Positions 35,826 through 45,568 are shown, counted from the first letter of the stretch. The stretch is DNA of 64,000 bases from Novosphingobium sp. (GCF_039595395.1 NZ_JBCNLP010000006.1:253001-317000), one strand, 5' to 3'. Notes: generated by a model from the letters alone, not told the origin. Program-made: numbers and translations.

Positions 35826-37058
35826 ATGACCATGGGACGCGCAGATCACCCCTTTTCCATCGTACCGGACCTTCAGGCCAAGCGCGGCCCCCGGATCATG
35901 GCGGTGATCTCGCCCCGCTTTTCCTGGACCCTGGGTGCGCTGGACGATCCCCGCCTGGCCGGGCTGAGGGTCTGCGAGGCGATGCCCGGCGACCCGCTGG
36001 AGCAGATCGAGACCGACGCGCTCGACCTGCTGGTGCTGGAGGTCGCGCCCGATGAGCAGGCTTCGCTCGACCGGCTTTCGCATTTCCACCAGCAGCATGG
36101 CGATGTGCCGGTGATCGCCGCGATCCACGATGCGTCGCTGACACTGGTGCGGCGGTTGCTGCATGAAGGCGTGGTCGATGTGGTGGGCCTGCCGCTGGAG
36201 CATGAGGAGCTGGCCGGGGCGGTCGCATCGGCGCTGGCGCGTCCGGGGCGCGGGCGCGCGGCGACGGCGCAACTGGCGCCGATGGTGGCGGTGATGCATT
36301 CGGTCGGCGGTTGCGGAGCGACTTCGGTGGCCACCCATCTGGCCGCGGCGCTGGCCGGGCAGGAGGATCCGCGCGGCGACGGGCAGGGGGCTGGTCGGCC
36401 GGACTCGCGAAGCGTGGCGCTGGTCGATCTCGACCTTCAGTTCGGCAGCGTGGCCGATCGTCTGAGCGCCCATGGTCGCGGCTCGATCCGCGATCTGATC
36501 GAGGCCGGAAACCGTCTCGACGCCGATCTGATGGCGGCCATCGCCCGCCCGGCGGCCAGCGGCATCAAGGTCTTTGCCGCGCCCGAGGAGATCCGCGCGC
36601 TGGAGGATGTCCCGACCGAGCGGATGATCGATGTCCTCGATCTGCTGCGGCGCCATTACGGCCATGTCGTGCTGGATCTGCCGCTCAATCTCACCAATTG
36701 GCTGATCTTCTCGCTGATGGGGGCCGATGCCATTGTGATGGTGGTGGAGATGACCATCCCCAGCCTGCATCAGGCAAGGCGCCGACTGGATTTGCTGCGC
36801 AGCATCGGCGTGCCGGATGGGCATGTGCATCTGGTGGTGAACCGGGTGGAGCGGCGCCTGTTTCGTACCATCGGGCTGCAGGATGTGGCCCGCACGCTGG
36901 GGCAGACGGTGCTGGGCAGCGTGGCGCTGGAGGCGCCCGCGGTGGCCGCGGCGCAGGAAAGAGGTGAATTGCTGATCGGGCACAGGGGGCGTTTCGTCTC
37001 CGACATCGCGACGATTGCCCGGCGGCTGACCGATGTTTGGCAGGGAGGTGAAGCATGA
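35826..37058 (+). CDS. cpaE: CpaE/TadZ pilus-localising ATPase-like protein
   Basis: 410 residues. An atypical receiver-like domain (about 25-140) is followed by a MinD/ParA-like domain. The Walker A region reads H-S-V-G-G-C-G-A-T-S, so both the signature lysine and the P-loop lysine are absent, a known feature of TadZ proteins. The Walker B-like L-V-D-L-D-L-Q-F-G is kept. It places the pilus machine at the cell pole. ATGA overlap with cpaF. Confidence 0.92.
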   Translation: MTMGRADHPFSIVPDLQAKRGPRIMAVISPRFSWTLGALDDPRLAGLRVCEAMPGDPLEQIETDALDLLVLEVAPDEQASLDRLSHFHQQHGDVPVIAAIHDASLTLVRRLLHEGVVDVVGLPLEHEELAGAVASALARPGRGRAATAQLAPMVAVMHSVGGCGATSVATHLAAALAGQEDPRGDGQGAGRPDSRSVALVDLDLQFGSVADRLSAHGRGSIRDLIEAGNRLDADLMAAIARPAASGIKVFAAPEEIRALEDVPTERMIDVLDLLRRHYGHVVLDLPLNLTNWLIFSLMGADAIVMVVEMTIPSLHQARRRLDLLRSIGVPDGHVHLVVNRVERRLFRTIGLQDVARTLGQTVLGSVALEAPAVAAAQERGELLIGHRGRFVSDIATIARRLTDVWQGGEA

Positions 37059-38497
37059 GCTTCTGGCAGATACGTCCGGATAACGGCGATGCCAGCGGCG
37101 GAGGCGGTCGCAGTTCAGGGCAAGCCCCTGTCCTGGCTGCGGCCCCCTCTGTACCCGCTTTGACTTTGGCGGCCATGGCGATGCCGGCCCGCCCGCAGGA
37201 TGATGATGAGGATGCCGCGCACCGCATGCTGGCGCTCAAGATCCGCGTGCATCGGCAATTGCTCGACCGGGTCAATCTGGCCCTGCTCGACAAATTGCCG
37301 CGCGAGCAGATCCGCCGCGAGGTGGAGGGCATCGTTGCCGACATTCTCGCGGCTGAAAAGGAAGCGCTCAACAAGGGCGAGCGCGAGCGGCTGTTGACCG
37401 ATGTGCTCGACGAATTGCTGGGGCTTGGGCCGCTCGAACCTTTGCTTCAGGATGAGACGATCACCGACATTCTGGTCAACGGCCATACGAATGTCTTTGT
37501 CGAGCGCCATGGGCGGCTGGAAAAGACCCAGGCGCGTTTTCAGGACGAGCGCCATTTGCTGCGCATCATCCAGAAGATCGTCAGCGCGGTGGGACGGCGG
37601 GTGGATGAGGCCTCGCCTTTCGTCGATGCGCGTCTGGCCGATGGTTCGCGCGTCAATGCGATCATCGCGCCGCTGGCCATCGATGGCTCGCTGCTCTCGA
37701 TCCGCAAATTCGCCAAGAAGCCGATCAGCGTGCATCGCCTGGTAGAGCTGGGCAGCATTCCGCCGCAGATGGCCGCGATCCTGTCGGGCATTGTCGCGGC
37801 GCGGCTCAACATCATCATTTCGGGCGGCACCGGCTCGGGCAAGACGACGATGCTCAACGCCATGTCGAGCTTTATCGATCCTGCCGAGCGCATCGTCACC
37901 ATCGAGGATTCGGCCGAACTGCAACTGCAGCAGGAGCATGTCGCAAGGCTGGAAACCCGCCCTGCCAGCATCGAGGACAAGGGCGAGGTGACCCAGCGCG
38001 ATCTGGTGAAGAATGCGCTGCGCATGCGCCCCGACCGCATCATCCTTGGCGAATGCCGTGCCGGTGAGGCCTTCGACATGCTGCAGGCGATGAACACGGG
38101 CCATGATGGATCGATGACCACCGTCCATGCCAACACGCCGCGCGATGCCCTTTCGCGCATCGAGCAGATGATCGGCATGAGCGGCATCGACATTTCGCCA
38201 CGTTCCGCCCGCGCGCAGATCGCCTCGGCGGTGCATGTGGTGCTGCAGGTCGGGCGCCTGAGCGACGGGCACCGCAAGATGCTCAGCCTTTCCGAACTGA
38301 CCGGCATGGAGGGCGAGACGATCACCATGCAGGAGATCTTCCGCTTCCATGCCACCGGTCGCGGGCCGCAGGGCCAGGTGCTGGGCCAGTTCGAAGCCAC
38401 CGGCATCCGCCCGAAATTCGCCGCGCAACTGGCGGTGGCGGGCGTGAAGCTGGATCCGGCGCTGTTCCGGCCCGATCTGTCGATGGGAGGCGCCTGA
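37055..38497 (+). CDS. cpaF: Tad pilus assembly ATPase CpaF/TadA
   Basis: 480 residues. Secretion ATPase of the GspE/VirB11 group: Walker A G-G-T-G-S-G-K-T-T, Asp box around I-E-D-S-A-E-L, Walker B I-I-L-G-E-C-R-A-G-E-A and His box T-V-H-A-N-T-P-R-D-A. The N-terminal three-helix part (about 55-130) is typical of CpaF. It powers pilus extension and probably retraction at the inner membrane. Confidence 0.96.
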   Translation: MSFWQIRPDNGDASGGGGRSSGQAPVLAAAPSVPALTLAAMAMPARPQDDDEDAAHRMLALKIRVHRQLLDRVNLALLDKLPREQIRREVEGIVADILAAEKEALNKGERERLLTDVLDELLGLGPLEPLLQDETITDILVNGHTNVFVERHGRLEKTQARFQDERHLLRIIQKIVSAVGRRVDEASPFVDARLADGSRVNAIIAPLAIDGSLLSIRKFAKKPISVHRLVELGSIPPQMAAILSGIVAARLNIIISGGTGSGKTTMLNAMSSFIDPAERIVTIEDSAELQLQQEHVARLETRPASIEDKGEVTQRDLVKNALRMRPDRIILGECRAGEAFDMLQAMNTGHDGSMTTVHANTPRDALSRIEQMIGMSGIDISPRSARAQIASAVHVVLQVGRLSDGHRKMLSLSELTGMEGETITMQEIFRFHATGRGPQGQVLGQFEATGIRPKFAAQLAVAGVKLDPALFRPDLSMGGA

Positions 38498-39495
38498 TGC
38501 CTCCCGTCCTGCGCCTTGTCGCCTTGCTGGCCATCTTTGCGGCGGTTTTTCTGGCGGTGCGTGTCAGCGCCATCATGGCCATCGAGGGACGAGCCCAGCG
38601 CCGTGCCGTCAATCGCCGGCTGGATCTGCTGCGCCAGGGACTGGACCGCGAGACGGTGGTGGGTTTGCTGCGCGGCAACCGGCCCGGCCTGAACCCTTCC
38701 TTGCCGGGGGCACTGGGGCGGGCATTGTGGCGGCTGCACCGGATGATGGCGATGGCCAATCTGAGAATCGCGCCGCACGATCTGGTGGCGCTCTCGCTGG
38801 GGGCCTGCCTGGTGCTCGACAGTGTGATCCTGTTCCTCGTCTGGGCGGCGCATTTCCGCGTGACGGCAGGGGTGGTCGAGCTGGTCACGGGCGTGGCCAT
38901 GGCCATCACCATCGGCCTGCCGCTGATGATGGTCTCGCGCATGGCGCAAAAGCGCCGCAAGCGCATGGAGCAGCAATTTCCGCTTGCGCTCGATGTCTTC
39001 ACCCGCGCGCTGCGGGCCGGGCATCCCATCGCGGCGGCCATCGATCTGCTGACGCATGAGGTGGGTGACCCGCTGGGCAGTGAATTCGGGCTGGTCGCCG
39101 ATGAGGTGACCTATGGCTCGGACCTCAACGATGCGCTGATGCGCATGGCCGAGCGCTGGGATCTCGATGATATCCGCATGTTCGTCGTTTCGCTTTCCGT
39201 GCAGCATGAAACCGGCGGCAACCTTGTGGAGGTGCTGGAAAACCTGCTGAAGGTGATCCGCGAAAGGGCGGGGCTCTACATGAAGGTCCGCGCGCTCAGC
39301 TCCGAAGGGCGGATGAGCGGCTGGATGCTCTCGGCCCTGCCGGTGCTGACGCTGGCCAGCATGTTCCTGGTCAACCCCAAATTCTACCTCGACGTCGCTC
39401 AGGACACGATCTTCGTTTACGGCTTTTCCTCGCTGATCGCGCTGTATTGCCTGGGCGTCTTCATCATTTCCCGCATCATCGACATCAAGGTGTGA
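38497..39495 (+). CDS. tadB: Inner-membrane platform protein TadB
   Basis: 332 residues with one N-terminal helix, two central helices (about 90-150) and two C-terminal helices, and the T2SSF domain (F-P-L-A-L-D-V-F-T-R-A-L-R-A-G-H-P and T-G-G-N-L-V-E-V-L-E-N-L). The start shares its A with the cpaF stop (TGATG). Confidence 0.94.
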   Translation: MPPVLRLVALLAIFAAVFLAVRVSAIMAIEGRAQRRAVNRRLDLLRQGLDRETVVGLLRGNRPGLNPSLPGALGRALWRLHRMMAMANLRIAPHDLVALSLGACLVLDSVILFLVWAAHFRVTAGVVELVTGVAMAITIGLPLMMVSRMAQKRRKRMEQQFPLALDVFTRALRAGHPIAAAIDLLTHEVGDPLGSEFGLVADEVTYGSDLNDALMRMAERWDLDDIRMFVVSLSVQHETGGNLVEVLENLLKVIRERAGLYMKVRALSSEGRMSGWMLSALPVLTLASMFLVNPKFYLDVAQDTIFVYGFSSLIALYCLGVFIISRIIDIKV

Positions 39496-39496
39496 C

Positions 39497-40480
39497 ATGA
39501 TCGATCTGGTCGCTTCCAATCCGCTTATGCGCACGGTTATCCTGATCGGGATCTTTGCGCTGGTGATGCTGGTCAGCCTGATGGGCAGCATGGCCATGGC
39601 GCGCCATGCCGGGGTGAGGCGCGATCTGCGCCGGCTTGCCGGTGACGATGTCCTGGCGGACGAGATCGAGCATGACACGCTTTCGCTGCGCGGCAAGGAT
39701 GCCTGGACACGGCTCGTGACCCGCATCGAGGCGAGCGGCCTCAATCTGGGCGACACGCGTGAAGACAGTTTGCGCCAGAAGCTGCGCGCGGCCGGTTACG
39801 CCTCTGCCGCGGCGGTGCGGGTCTATTCCCTGCTGCGGCTGGTGCTGGTGATCGGCCTGCCCCTGCTCTTCGTGGCGGGGATGTTCGCTCTGGGGCGGCA
39901 GTTGTCGATCTTGTCGCTTTATGCGGCATGCTGCTTCTGGGCGGCGGTGGGGCTTTACGGGCCCGCGCTCTATGTCCGCATCCGGGCCGATCGCCGCCGC
40001 GAGGCGATCATCAACGGCTTTCCCGATTGCCTCGACCTGCTGCTGATCTGCGTCGAGGCCGGTTACGGCATGGAGGCCGCTTTCGACCGGGTGGGCCGCG
40101 AAATGGCGGTGTCCCATCCGCTGGTCGCGGCTCTGCTGACCGCGGTGACCTTGCGTCAGCGGGCCGGCGCAAGCCGCGAGGAGGCGCTGCGGCTGCTGGC
40201 CGAAGAGGCCGGTGTCGATGAGATCACCTCCTTCACCACGCTGATGATCCAGTCGGACAAGCTGGGCACCAGCATCGCCACCACCCTGCGCGTCTACGCT
40301 TCGGAGATGCGTGAGCGCCGCCGCATGCGGGCCGAGGAAAAGGCCCATCGCATTCCGGTGCTGATTTCCGTTCCGCTGGTCACCTGCATGCTGCCGGTGA
40401 TGATCGGGGTGCTGATGCTGCCTGCGGTGATCATCACCCTGCGCAAACTGATACCGGCCCTGGCCGGGGGAGGATCCTGA
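39497..40480 (+). CDS. tadC: Inner-membrane platform protein TadC
   Basis: 327 residues, same fold as TadB: T2SSF domain with F-P-D-C-L-D-L-L-L-I-C-V-E-A-G-Y-G-M-E-A and T-S-I-A-T-T-L-R-V-Y-A. TadB and TadC form the platform on which CpaF works. One base separates it from tadB. Confidence 0.94.
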   Translation: MIDLVASNPLMRTVILIGIFALVMLVSLMGSMAMARHAGVRRDLRRLAGDDVLADEIEHDTLSLRGKDAWTRLVTRIEASGLNLGDTREDSLRQKLRAAGYASAAAVRVYSLLRLVLVIGLPLLFVAGMFALGRQLSILSLYAACCFWAAVGLYGPALYVRIRADRRREAIINGFPDCLDLLLICVEAGYGMEAAFDRVGREMAVSHPLVAALLTAVTLRQRAGASREEALRLLAEEAGVDEITSFTTLMIQSDKLGTSIATTLRVYASEMRERRRMRAEEKAHRIPVLISVPLVTCMLPVMIGVLMLPAVIITLRKLIPALAGGGS

Positions 40481-40481
40481 G

Positions 40482-41141
40482 ATGCGTTACATCGCTTCGG
40501 GCATGATGGCTTTGGCTTTGGGCGGATGCACCCTGTTTCAGGCGCCGCGTCATCAGGCCAGCCCGCCCTCGTTTCGCGTCGCCGGAGGCACCGCGCAGGA
40601 GGCTGAGCAGCATGCGCAAACCGCGCTGGAGGCAGGCCGCCGTGCTCTCGATCAGGGGCAGACGGGTCTGGCCATCGAGGCTTTTCGCCAAGCGCTGGAT
40701 GCCGGAGGATCGCCCGCGCCGGCCCTCAACGGGCTGGGAGTGGCCTATGCGCGGCTCGGCGATCTGGAGACGGCCGCTCGCCTGTTCGAGGAGGCTAGCG
40801 CCATGGCGCCCGATCAGGCCAGTTATCACGCCAATATGGCGCGGGCGGCCGAGGCGCTGGGCAAGGCTGGCCCGACGCAGGCGGGGCAGGCTCTCGCGGT
40901 GGCCGCACCGCAACCCGTGCCGGCTGCGGGCGCGGCGGGGCTCGTCCGGATCTCGCCGCATGAGGTGCATCTGGCAACCGCCTCGCCCGGAACGGCAGGG
41001 GCGCGGGTTGTCGTGCTGCATGGCGCGCCGCGTGCCGATCCGCCCTCTGCGGCGGCGCCGACCAATTCTGCCGCGGCCTTGCTGACAAGGCTGAGCGTCC
41101 TGACGGGGCAAGGCCCCAAGAGTGTCGCCATTCCGCAGTAA
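40482..41141 (+). CDS. TadD-like TPR lipoprotein
   Basis: 219 residues. Lipobox L-A-L-G-G-C at about residue 11-16, then two to three TPR units (A-I-E-A-F-R-Q-A-L-D-A-G and N-G-L-G-V-A-Y-A-R-L-G-D-L). The C-terminal third is Ala/Pro-rich. TadD is needed for secretin and pilus assembly. Confidence 0.85.
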   Translation: MRYIASGMMALALGGCTLFQAPRHQASPPSFRVAGGTAQEAEQHAQTALEAGRRALDQGQTGLAIEAFRQALDAGGSPAPALNGLGVAYARLGDLETAARLFEEASAMAPDQASYHANMARAAEALGKAGPTQAGQALAVAAPQPVPAAGAAGLVRISPHEVHLATASPGTAGARVVVLHGAPRADPPSAAAPTNSAAALLTRLSVLTGQGPKSVAIPQ

Positions 41142-41201
41142 CGCACAACCGATGTGGGTGAGGACGGGCAAGCCCCGTCGTCCCGGTTCCAGGAGGTTTC
41201 G

Positions 41202-41681
41202 ATGGGGGCACCGATTCTGTTTATCCTGTTCTGCCTGATCGCGGCATGGTTTGATCTGCGCTACCGGCGCCTGCCCAATGTCCTGAACGCGGCGATAACA
41301 GTCGTGGGGCTGGCGATGGCCGGACGCGGCGGGATCCCCGAGCTGGCCAGCCATGCCCTGCATTGCGGGCTGGCGCTGATGGCCGGGGCTTTGCTGTTCT
41401 ATCTGGGGATCGTGGGTGGAGGTGATGCCAAATTCTATGCAGGCGTGGCGGCATGGTTCGGCATGGGCCAGGCTTGGCTGCTGGCCCTGTGCATCGCGGC
41501 CAGCGGAGGGGTGATGGCCTTTGGCTGGATCGTCTTCCGCCTGTGGGTGGCTGGCCCTCGCTTGTATCGCAAGGAGGAGATGATGCGCAGGAGCCTGCCC
41601 TATGGCGTGCCGATTGCGCTGGGCGGCCTGACCGTGCTGTGGCTTCAGGGCAGTCTGCTTGGCTCACTGTATGGCGTTTGA
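41202..41681 (+). CDS. cpaA: Prepilin peptidase CpaA/TadV
   Basis: 159 residues from the ATG at 41202 with a perfect AGGAGG at 41191-41196. Type IV prepilin peptidase of the small class: catalytic aspartates in A-A-W-F-D-L-R-Y-R-R-L-P-N and G-G-G-D-A-K-F-Y-A. It lacks the N-methylating domain of PilD. It cleaves Flp and the TadE/G pseudopilins. Unusually it is the last gene of the locus rather than next to the pilin. Confidence 0.93.
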   Translation: MGAPILFILFCLIAAWFDLRYRRLPNVLNAAITVVGLAMAGRGGIPELASHALHCGLALMAGALLFYLGIVGGGDAKFYAGVAAWFGMGQAWLLALCIAASGGVMAFGWIVFRLWVAGPRLYRKEEMMRRSLPYGVPIALGGLTVLWLQGSLLGSLYGV

Positions 41682-42329
41682 TCGGGCCTTTTCCCGCTTC
41701 CTGTGTCGCCGATACGGATAAGACGCGGGAGCGGGCTGTTTTGGTGCGGCCTGCGCCAGATGAAGCTCCCGGATCGTCTGGCGCATAAGTTTGCCCTGTT
41801 CCGGGAAAGCGGTGCGCTGCCTTGCTGCCCGCTGGCGGATGGTTCACGCTGGCGACGTCATGCCGTGACCGTTTGTCGAGCGGTTGGTGTGCATCGATAG
41901 CGCACACCGTGCCGATGCGGCGAAAGCCCGCAATCGTCCAGCGAGGAGCCTGTTGCCGGAGTGCTGTCCTTGACGGACAGCATGGACGCGGGCCGTTTCC
42001 CCGATCGCTGCGCAAAACCGTGGGCACCGGATGGGTGTTTCCCATCGCGGGAAAATTCGGGCATCGGTTTCATATACTATTTCTTCCATTGAGGGGAGGG
42101 TGTCGGAAGATCGTGCTTTCCATCATGGCGCTGGTCCGAGAAATATACGGAAATCCGCCGGTCTGTAGCGGGCTTTCCAGGGTGGATGTGGCCGCGAGTT
42201 GCGTAATGGGAAGTTTCATGAGGAATATCTTGCCCGTTTCGCCCTTGATTTGCATGCGAACGCGTTCTCCTCGGATGTCGCAAGGCCGCTTGCCGGGCAA
42301 TTCCGCTGACACGAAAGAATAATAAAATA
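41682..42329. other. Intergenic region between the Tad locus and the glycoprotein locus
   Basis: About 650 bases. Plus-strand frames (for example 41822-42322) have no family resemblance and no typical start. Weak relatives of the downstream operator occur as CATATACTAT (42071) and ATATACGG (42143). I see no terminator with a T-run after cpaA. Confidence 0.4.
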
Positions 42330-42342
42330 CGGTATACGATAT
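42330..42342 (+). promoter_or_regulatory. GTATAC operator copy 1, before the peptide-type TBDR
   Basis: The sequence CGGTATACGATAT lies 44 bases before the TBDR start at 42387. It shares the core GTATACGATA with copies at 52799, 56823 and, on the other strand, 59679. Probable site for the GntR/FCD regulator at 63151. Confidence 0.65.
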
Positions 42343-42386
42343 TTGACCTTGCGTCTCATTCGTGCTGAACTGCGCTCAGGACAATA

Positions 42387-45380
42387 ATGAGGGGCGATAT
42401 GACCATCATGTGCAACTTGCTGGGTAGGGCGGCGATCGGCGCTCTGGCCATCGGCCTGTTTTCCGCCAATGCTTATGCCGCTGACGCCCATGGCGATGCG
42501 GGGCCGCCGCCGTTGCCGGGTGGCGCGGTGTCGGCCCACCATGACGAAGCGACCGATATCGTCGTCACCGGGACGCGCATCAAGCGGCACGATCTGACCA
42601 GCAACAGCCCGCTGAGCACCGTGAGCGCGCAGGAAATCCAGTATCAGGGTGCGACCAGCGCCGAAGCGGTGCTGAACCGCATGCCGCAATTCACCGCCGA
42701 CGCCAATGAGAATGTCTCGAACGGCTCGGATGGCACCTCGAACGTCAATTTGCGCAATCTGGGGTCGGGCCGCGTGCTGGTGCTGATGAATGGCCAGCGC
42801 ATGCTGCCCACTCAGGCCATGGATCTCAATTTCGTGCCCTCATCGCTGATCGAGCGCGTCGATGTGGTGACGGGCGGCGCTTCGGCAGTCTATGGTTCGG
42901 ATGCCATTTCGGGCGTGGTCAATTTCATCCTGCGCGACAAGCTTGAAGGCTTCCGCTTCGACGCACAGGGAGGATTTGCCCAGCATAACAATGGCAACGC
43001 CTCTCTGCGCGGACTGCAGGAACAGCGTGGTTTTGCCACCGCGCCGCTCTCGGTCGCCGATGGCGCCAAGGAGGATGTGAACGGAGCCTATGGCCGCAGC
43101 TTTGCCGAAGGGCGCGGTCATGTCACGATCTATGGCGGCTATCGCCATGCCGCGCCGGTGCTGCAATCCTCACGCGACTATTCGGCCTGCGCGCTCAGTC
43201 AGGCCGACAGTGCGGGCACCGGCCTGATCTGCGACGGCTCGTCGAACACCACCTATGGCACCTTCGCGCCGCTTGAAGGGCCCAATGCCAATGTGGGTTA
43301 TCTGGTCAACGCCAAGGACGGATCGAAGAGCTGGGTGCCCTACAACAGCTCCTATTCCTACAATTACACGCCCACCAATTATATTCAGCGACAGGATTCG
43401 CGCTATACGGCCGGCGCTTTCCTTGAGTTCAAGGCGTCCAATGCCCTGACCGCCTATGGCAGCTTCATGTTCATGAAGGATCACACCTTCTCGCAGGCGG
43501 CGCCTTCCGCGCTGTTCCTTGGATCGACCTTCTCGATTCCCTGCAACAATCCGTTGATGAGCAGCAGCCAGGCGCAGATGCTGTGCGGTTCGGATGCGGG
43601 AACGTCAGCGAGCAAGGATACGCTGATCGGCTATCGCTTGAACAATGATTTCTCGCGGCGCGACGATCTCAACCATCAGGACTATCGCTACAACATCGGT
43701 TTTCGCGGCGATATTGGCCATGGATTCAGCTATGACGTCAATTACATGTATTCGCTGGTGCGTTACAACGAAACCTATCTCAACAATGTCGACAATGTGA
43801 AGGCCCAGCGTGCCCTCAACGCGGTCAGCGTGAACGGCACGGCCACCTGCCAGTCGGTGATCGACGGCAGCGATCCGGCCTGTGTGCCGATCGATATCTT
43901 CAAGGCCAACGGCATCACCTCGCAGCAGGCGCAATATCTCTTCAGTCCCAGCAACACCTGGAGCCGCAACAGCCTGAGCGTGGTCAACGCCACCCTCAAC
44001 GGCGATCTGGGCACCTTCGGCATCACCAGCCCCTGGGCCAACCGCAGCGTGGCGCTGGTGCTGGGCATGGAGCATCGCAAGGAAACGCTGCTGTTCCAGG
44101 GTGACGCGGTGGCCATCCAGAACGGCACCAACAACTCCGACGGCCAGATCGCCGTATGGGAAGGCTTTGGCGAAATCGAGGTGCCGATCCTGCAGGACAA
44201 GCCCTTTGCCAAGACGCTGACCCTCAACGGCGGCCTGCGCTACTCCTCCTATGCCAACAACCAGCCGTCCACCAGCACGCGGACGGCCTATCAGGCCTGG
44301 ACCTACAAGGGCGAACTGGCCTGGGCACCGGTGGACGATCTGCGCCTGCGCGCCAGCTACAACCGTGCCATCCGCGCACCCAACATCGGCGAATTGTTCG
44401 CCGCGCGTCAGGTGGGCAATGTCGCGCTGGACGATCCTTGCGCGGGGGCCTCGCCTGCTGCCAGCGCCGCGCAATGCGCCCGCACCGGCGTCACTCAGGC
44501 CCAGTATGGCTCGATCATCCAGTGCCCGTCGGACACCTGCTCGTCGCTGGGCGGCGGCAATCCCGCGCTCAAGCCGGAAACCGCCGATACGGTGACGCTG
44601 GGCATGGTGCTGACCCCGCGCCACATCCGCAATTTCTCCTTCTCGGTCGATTATTACCATATCAAGGTGAAGGACTATATTTCCTCCTTCGATCCCTCGC
44701 TGATCGCCTCGCAATGCATCAGCACGGGCGATCCGTTCTATTGCGGCCTGTTCCATCGCGATCCGCGATCGGGGGCGATCTTTGGCAGCAATGCGGCGGG
44801 TGGCTATCTGATCGCCACCACGCTCAACACCGGATATCTCAAGACCGACGGCATCGACTTCAACGCCGATTACACCCGCGCTCTGGGGCGCTTTGGCCGG
44901 TTGAATGTCAATGTGATGGGCACCTTGCTGCTCAGCCAGGAATCGCAGCCCCTGCCGGGTCTGGGCAGCTATGACTGCAAGGGCTATTACGGCTATTCCT
45001 GCGGCCAGCCCAATCCGAGCTGGCGTCATGTGGCGCGCTTCACCTGGACGGCGCCTCAGGATCGCGGCTCGGTGTCGCTGTCGTGGCGCCATTATGCGGG
45101 CACCACCCTGTCGAGCCTGTCCTCGAACGAAGCGCTGAGCGCCAATGGCACCAGCATCATCAATGCGAAGATCCCGGCCTATGACTATATCGACCTGTCG
45201 GCGACGCTGAAGGTCACCAAGGCGGTCAATCTGCGGGCCGGGGTGAACAATCTGTTCGACCGCGATCCGCCCGCCATCGCCGCGGGCATCCTGAGCGCCT
45301 TTGGCAATGGCAACACCTATCCGGGGGTTTACGATCCGCTGGGCCGCTCGCTGTTCCTTGGCGCGACGTTGACCTTCTGA
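42387..45380 (+). CDS. TonB-dependent receptor, peptide-type (glycoprotein locus)
   Basis: About 997 residues. ATG at 42387 has AGGA upstream; ATG 42399 with GAGGGG is equally good. Signal peptide ends at A-Y-A-A-D. The plug begins D-I-V-V-T-G-T-R-I-K-R-H-D-L-T-S-N-S-P-L and has R-V-D-V-V-T-G-G-A-S-A-V-Y-G-S-D-A-I-S-G, the signature of the oar/SusC-like sphingomonad receptors often linked to peptidases. The barrel ends G-A-T-L-T-F. It faces a DUF885 peptidase gene across a block of hairpins. Probable ligand: glycopeptides or Hyp-rich peptides. Confidence 0.92.
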   Translation: MRGDMTIMCNLLGRAAIGALAIGLFSANAYAADAHGDAGPPPLPGGAVSAHHDEATDIVVTGTRIKRHDLTSNSPLSTVSAQEIQYQGATSAEAVLNRMPQFTADANENVSNGSDGTSNVNLRNLGSGRVLVLMNGQRMLPTQAMDLNFVPSSLIERVDVVTGGASAVYGSDAISGVVNFILRDKLEGFRFDAQGGFAQHNNGNASLRGLQEQRGFATAPLSVADGAKEDVNGAYGRSFAEGRGHVTIYGGYRHAAPVLQSSRDYSACALSQADSAGTGLICDGSSNTTYGTFAPLEGPNANVGYLVNAKDGSKSWVPYNSSYSYNYTPTNYIQRQDSRYTAGAFLEFKASNALTAYGSFMFMKDHTFSQAAPSALFLGSTFSIPCNNPLMSSSQAQMLCGSDAGTSASKDTLIGYRLNNDFSRRDDLNHQDYRYNIGFRGDIGHGFSYDVNYMYSLVRYNETYLNNVDNVKAQRALNAVSVNGTATCQSVIDGSDPACVPIDIFKANGITSQQAQYLFSPSNTWSRNSLSVVNATLNGDLGTFGITSPWANRSVALVLGMEHRKETLLFQGDAVAIQNGTNNSDGQIAVWEGFGEIEVPILQDKPFAKTLTLNGGLRYSSYANNQPSTSTRTAYQAWTYKGELAWAPVDDLRLRASYNRAIRAPNIGELFAARQVGNVALDDPCAGASPAASAAQCARTGVTQAQYGSIIQCPSDTCSSLGGGNPALKPETADTVTLGMVLTPRHIRNFSFSVDYYHIKVKDYISSFDPSLIASQCISTGDPFYCGLFHRDPRSGAIFGSNAAGGYLIATTLNTGYLKTDGIDFNADYTRALGRFGRLNVNVMGTLLLSQESQPLPGLGSYDCKGYYGYSCGQPNPSWRHVARFTWTAPQDRGSVSLSWRHYAGTTLSSLSSNEALSANGTSIINAKIPAYDYIDLSATLKVTKAVNLRAGVNNLFDRDPPAIAAGILSAFGNGNTYPGVYDPLGRSLFLGATLTF

Positions 45381-45389
45381 TCGGCCTTT

Positions 45390-45420
45390 CCCTTCCCCGA
45401 GCGCATGTCTCGGGGAAGGG
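45390..45420 (+). terminator. Hairpin after the TBDR
   Basis: CCCTTCCCCGAG (45390-45401) pairs with CTCGGGGAAGGG (45409-45420) across a 7-base loop. No T-run. Confidence 0.7.
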
Positions 45421-45477
45421 GCCCTGGCTCTGTGCGAACAACCTTCGGCCCGAACACGCAGATCTGCAACCGCTCAC

Positions 45478-45512
45478 GCAGAAGAGCCGGGCTTTTGGCC
45501 CGGCTCTTCTGC
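45478..45512. terminator. Bidirectional hairpin between convergent TBDR and DUF885 genes
   Basis: A perfect 15-bp stem, GCAGAAGAGCCGGGC (45478-45492) with its complement at 45498-45512, around a TTTTG loop. Confidence 0.75.
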
Positions 45513-45528
45513 GTTCACACAAAGGATC

Positions 45529-45560
45529 GCTTCCGCACAGGCCGCAGCCTGTGCGGAAGC
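45529..45560 (-). terminator. Hairpin after the DUF885 gene
   Basis: GCTTCCGCACAGGC (45529-45542) pairs perfectly with GCCTGTGCGGAAGC (45547-45560); 4-base loop. It lies 8 bases beyond the DUF885 stop. Confidence 0.75.
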
Positions 45561-45568
45561 ATGCCCGC

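Noticed and set aside
35826..37058. CpaE as a broken ATPase because both Walker A lysines are missing
   Set aside because: TadZ/CpaE proteins commonly have degenerate P-loops, so this is family-typical rather than damage.
42071..42150. Weak operator relatives CATATACTAT and ATATACGG
   Set aside because: They lack the GTATAC core and lie 240-310 bases before the gene; kept only as a note in the intergenic entry.
41822..42322. 166-codon plus frame between cpaA and the TBDR
   Set aside because: No family resemblance, no ribosome binding site, and it runs up to the operator of the next gene.
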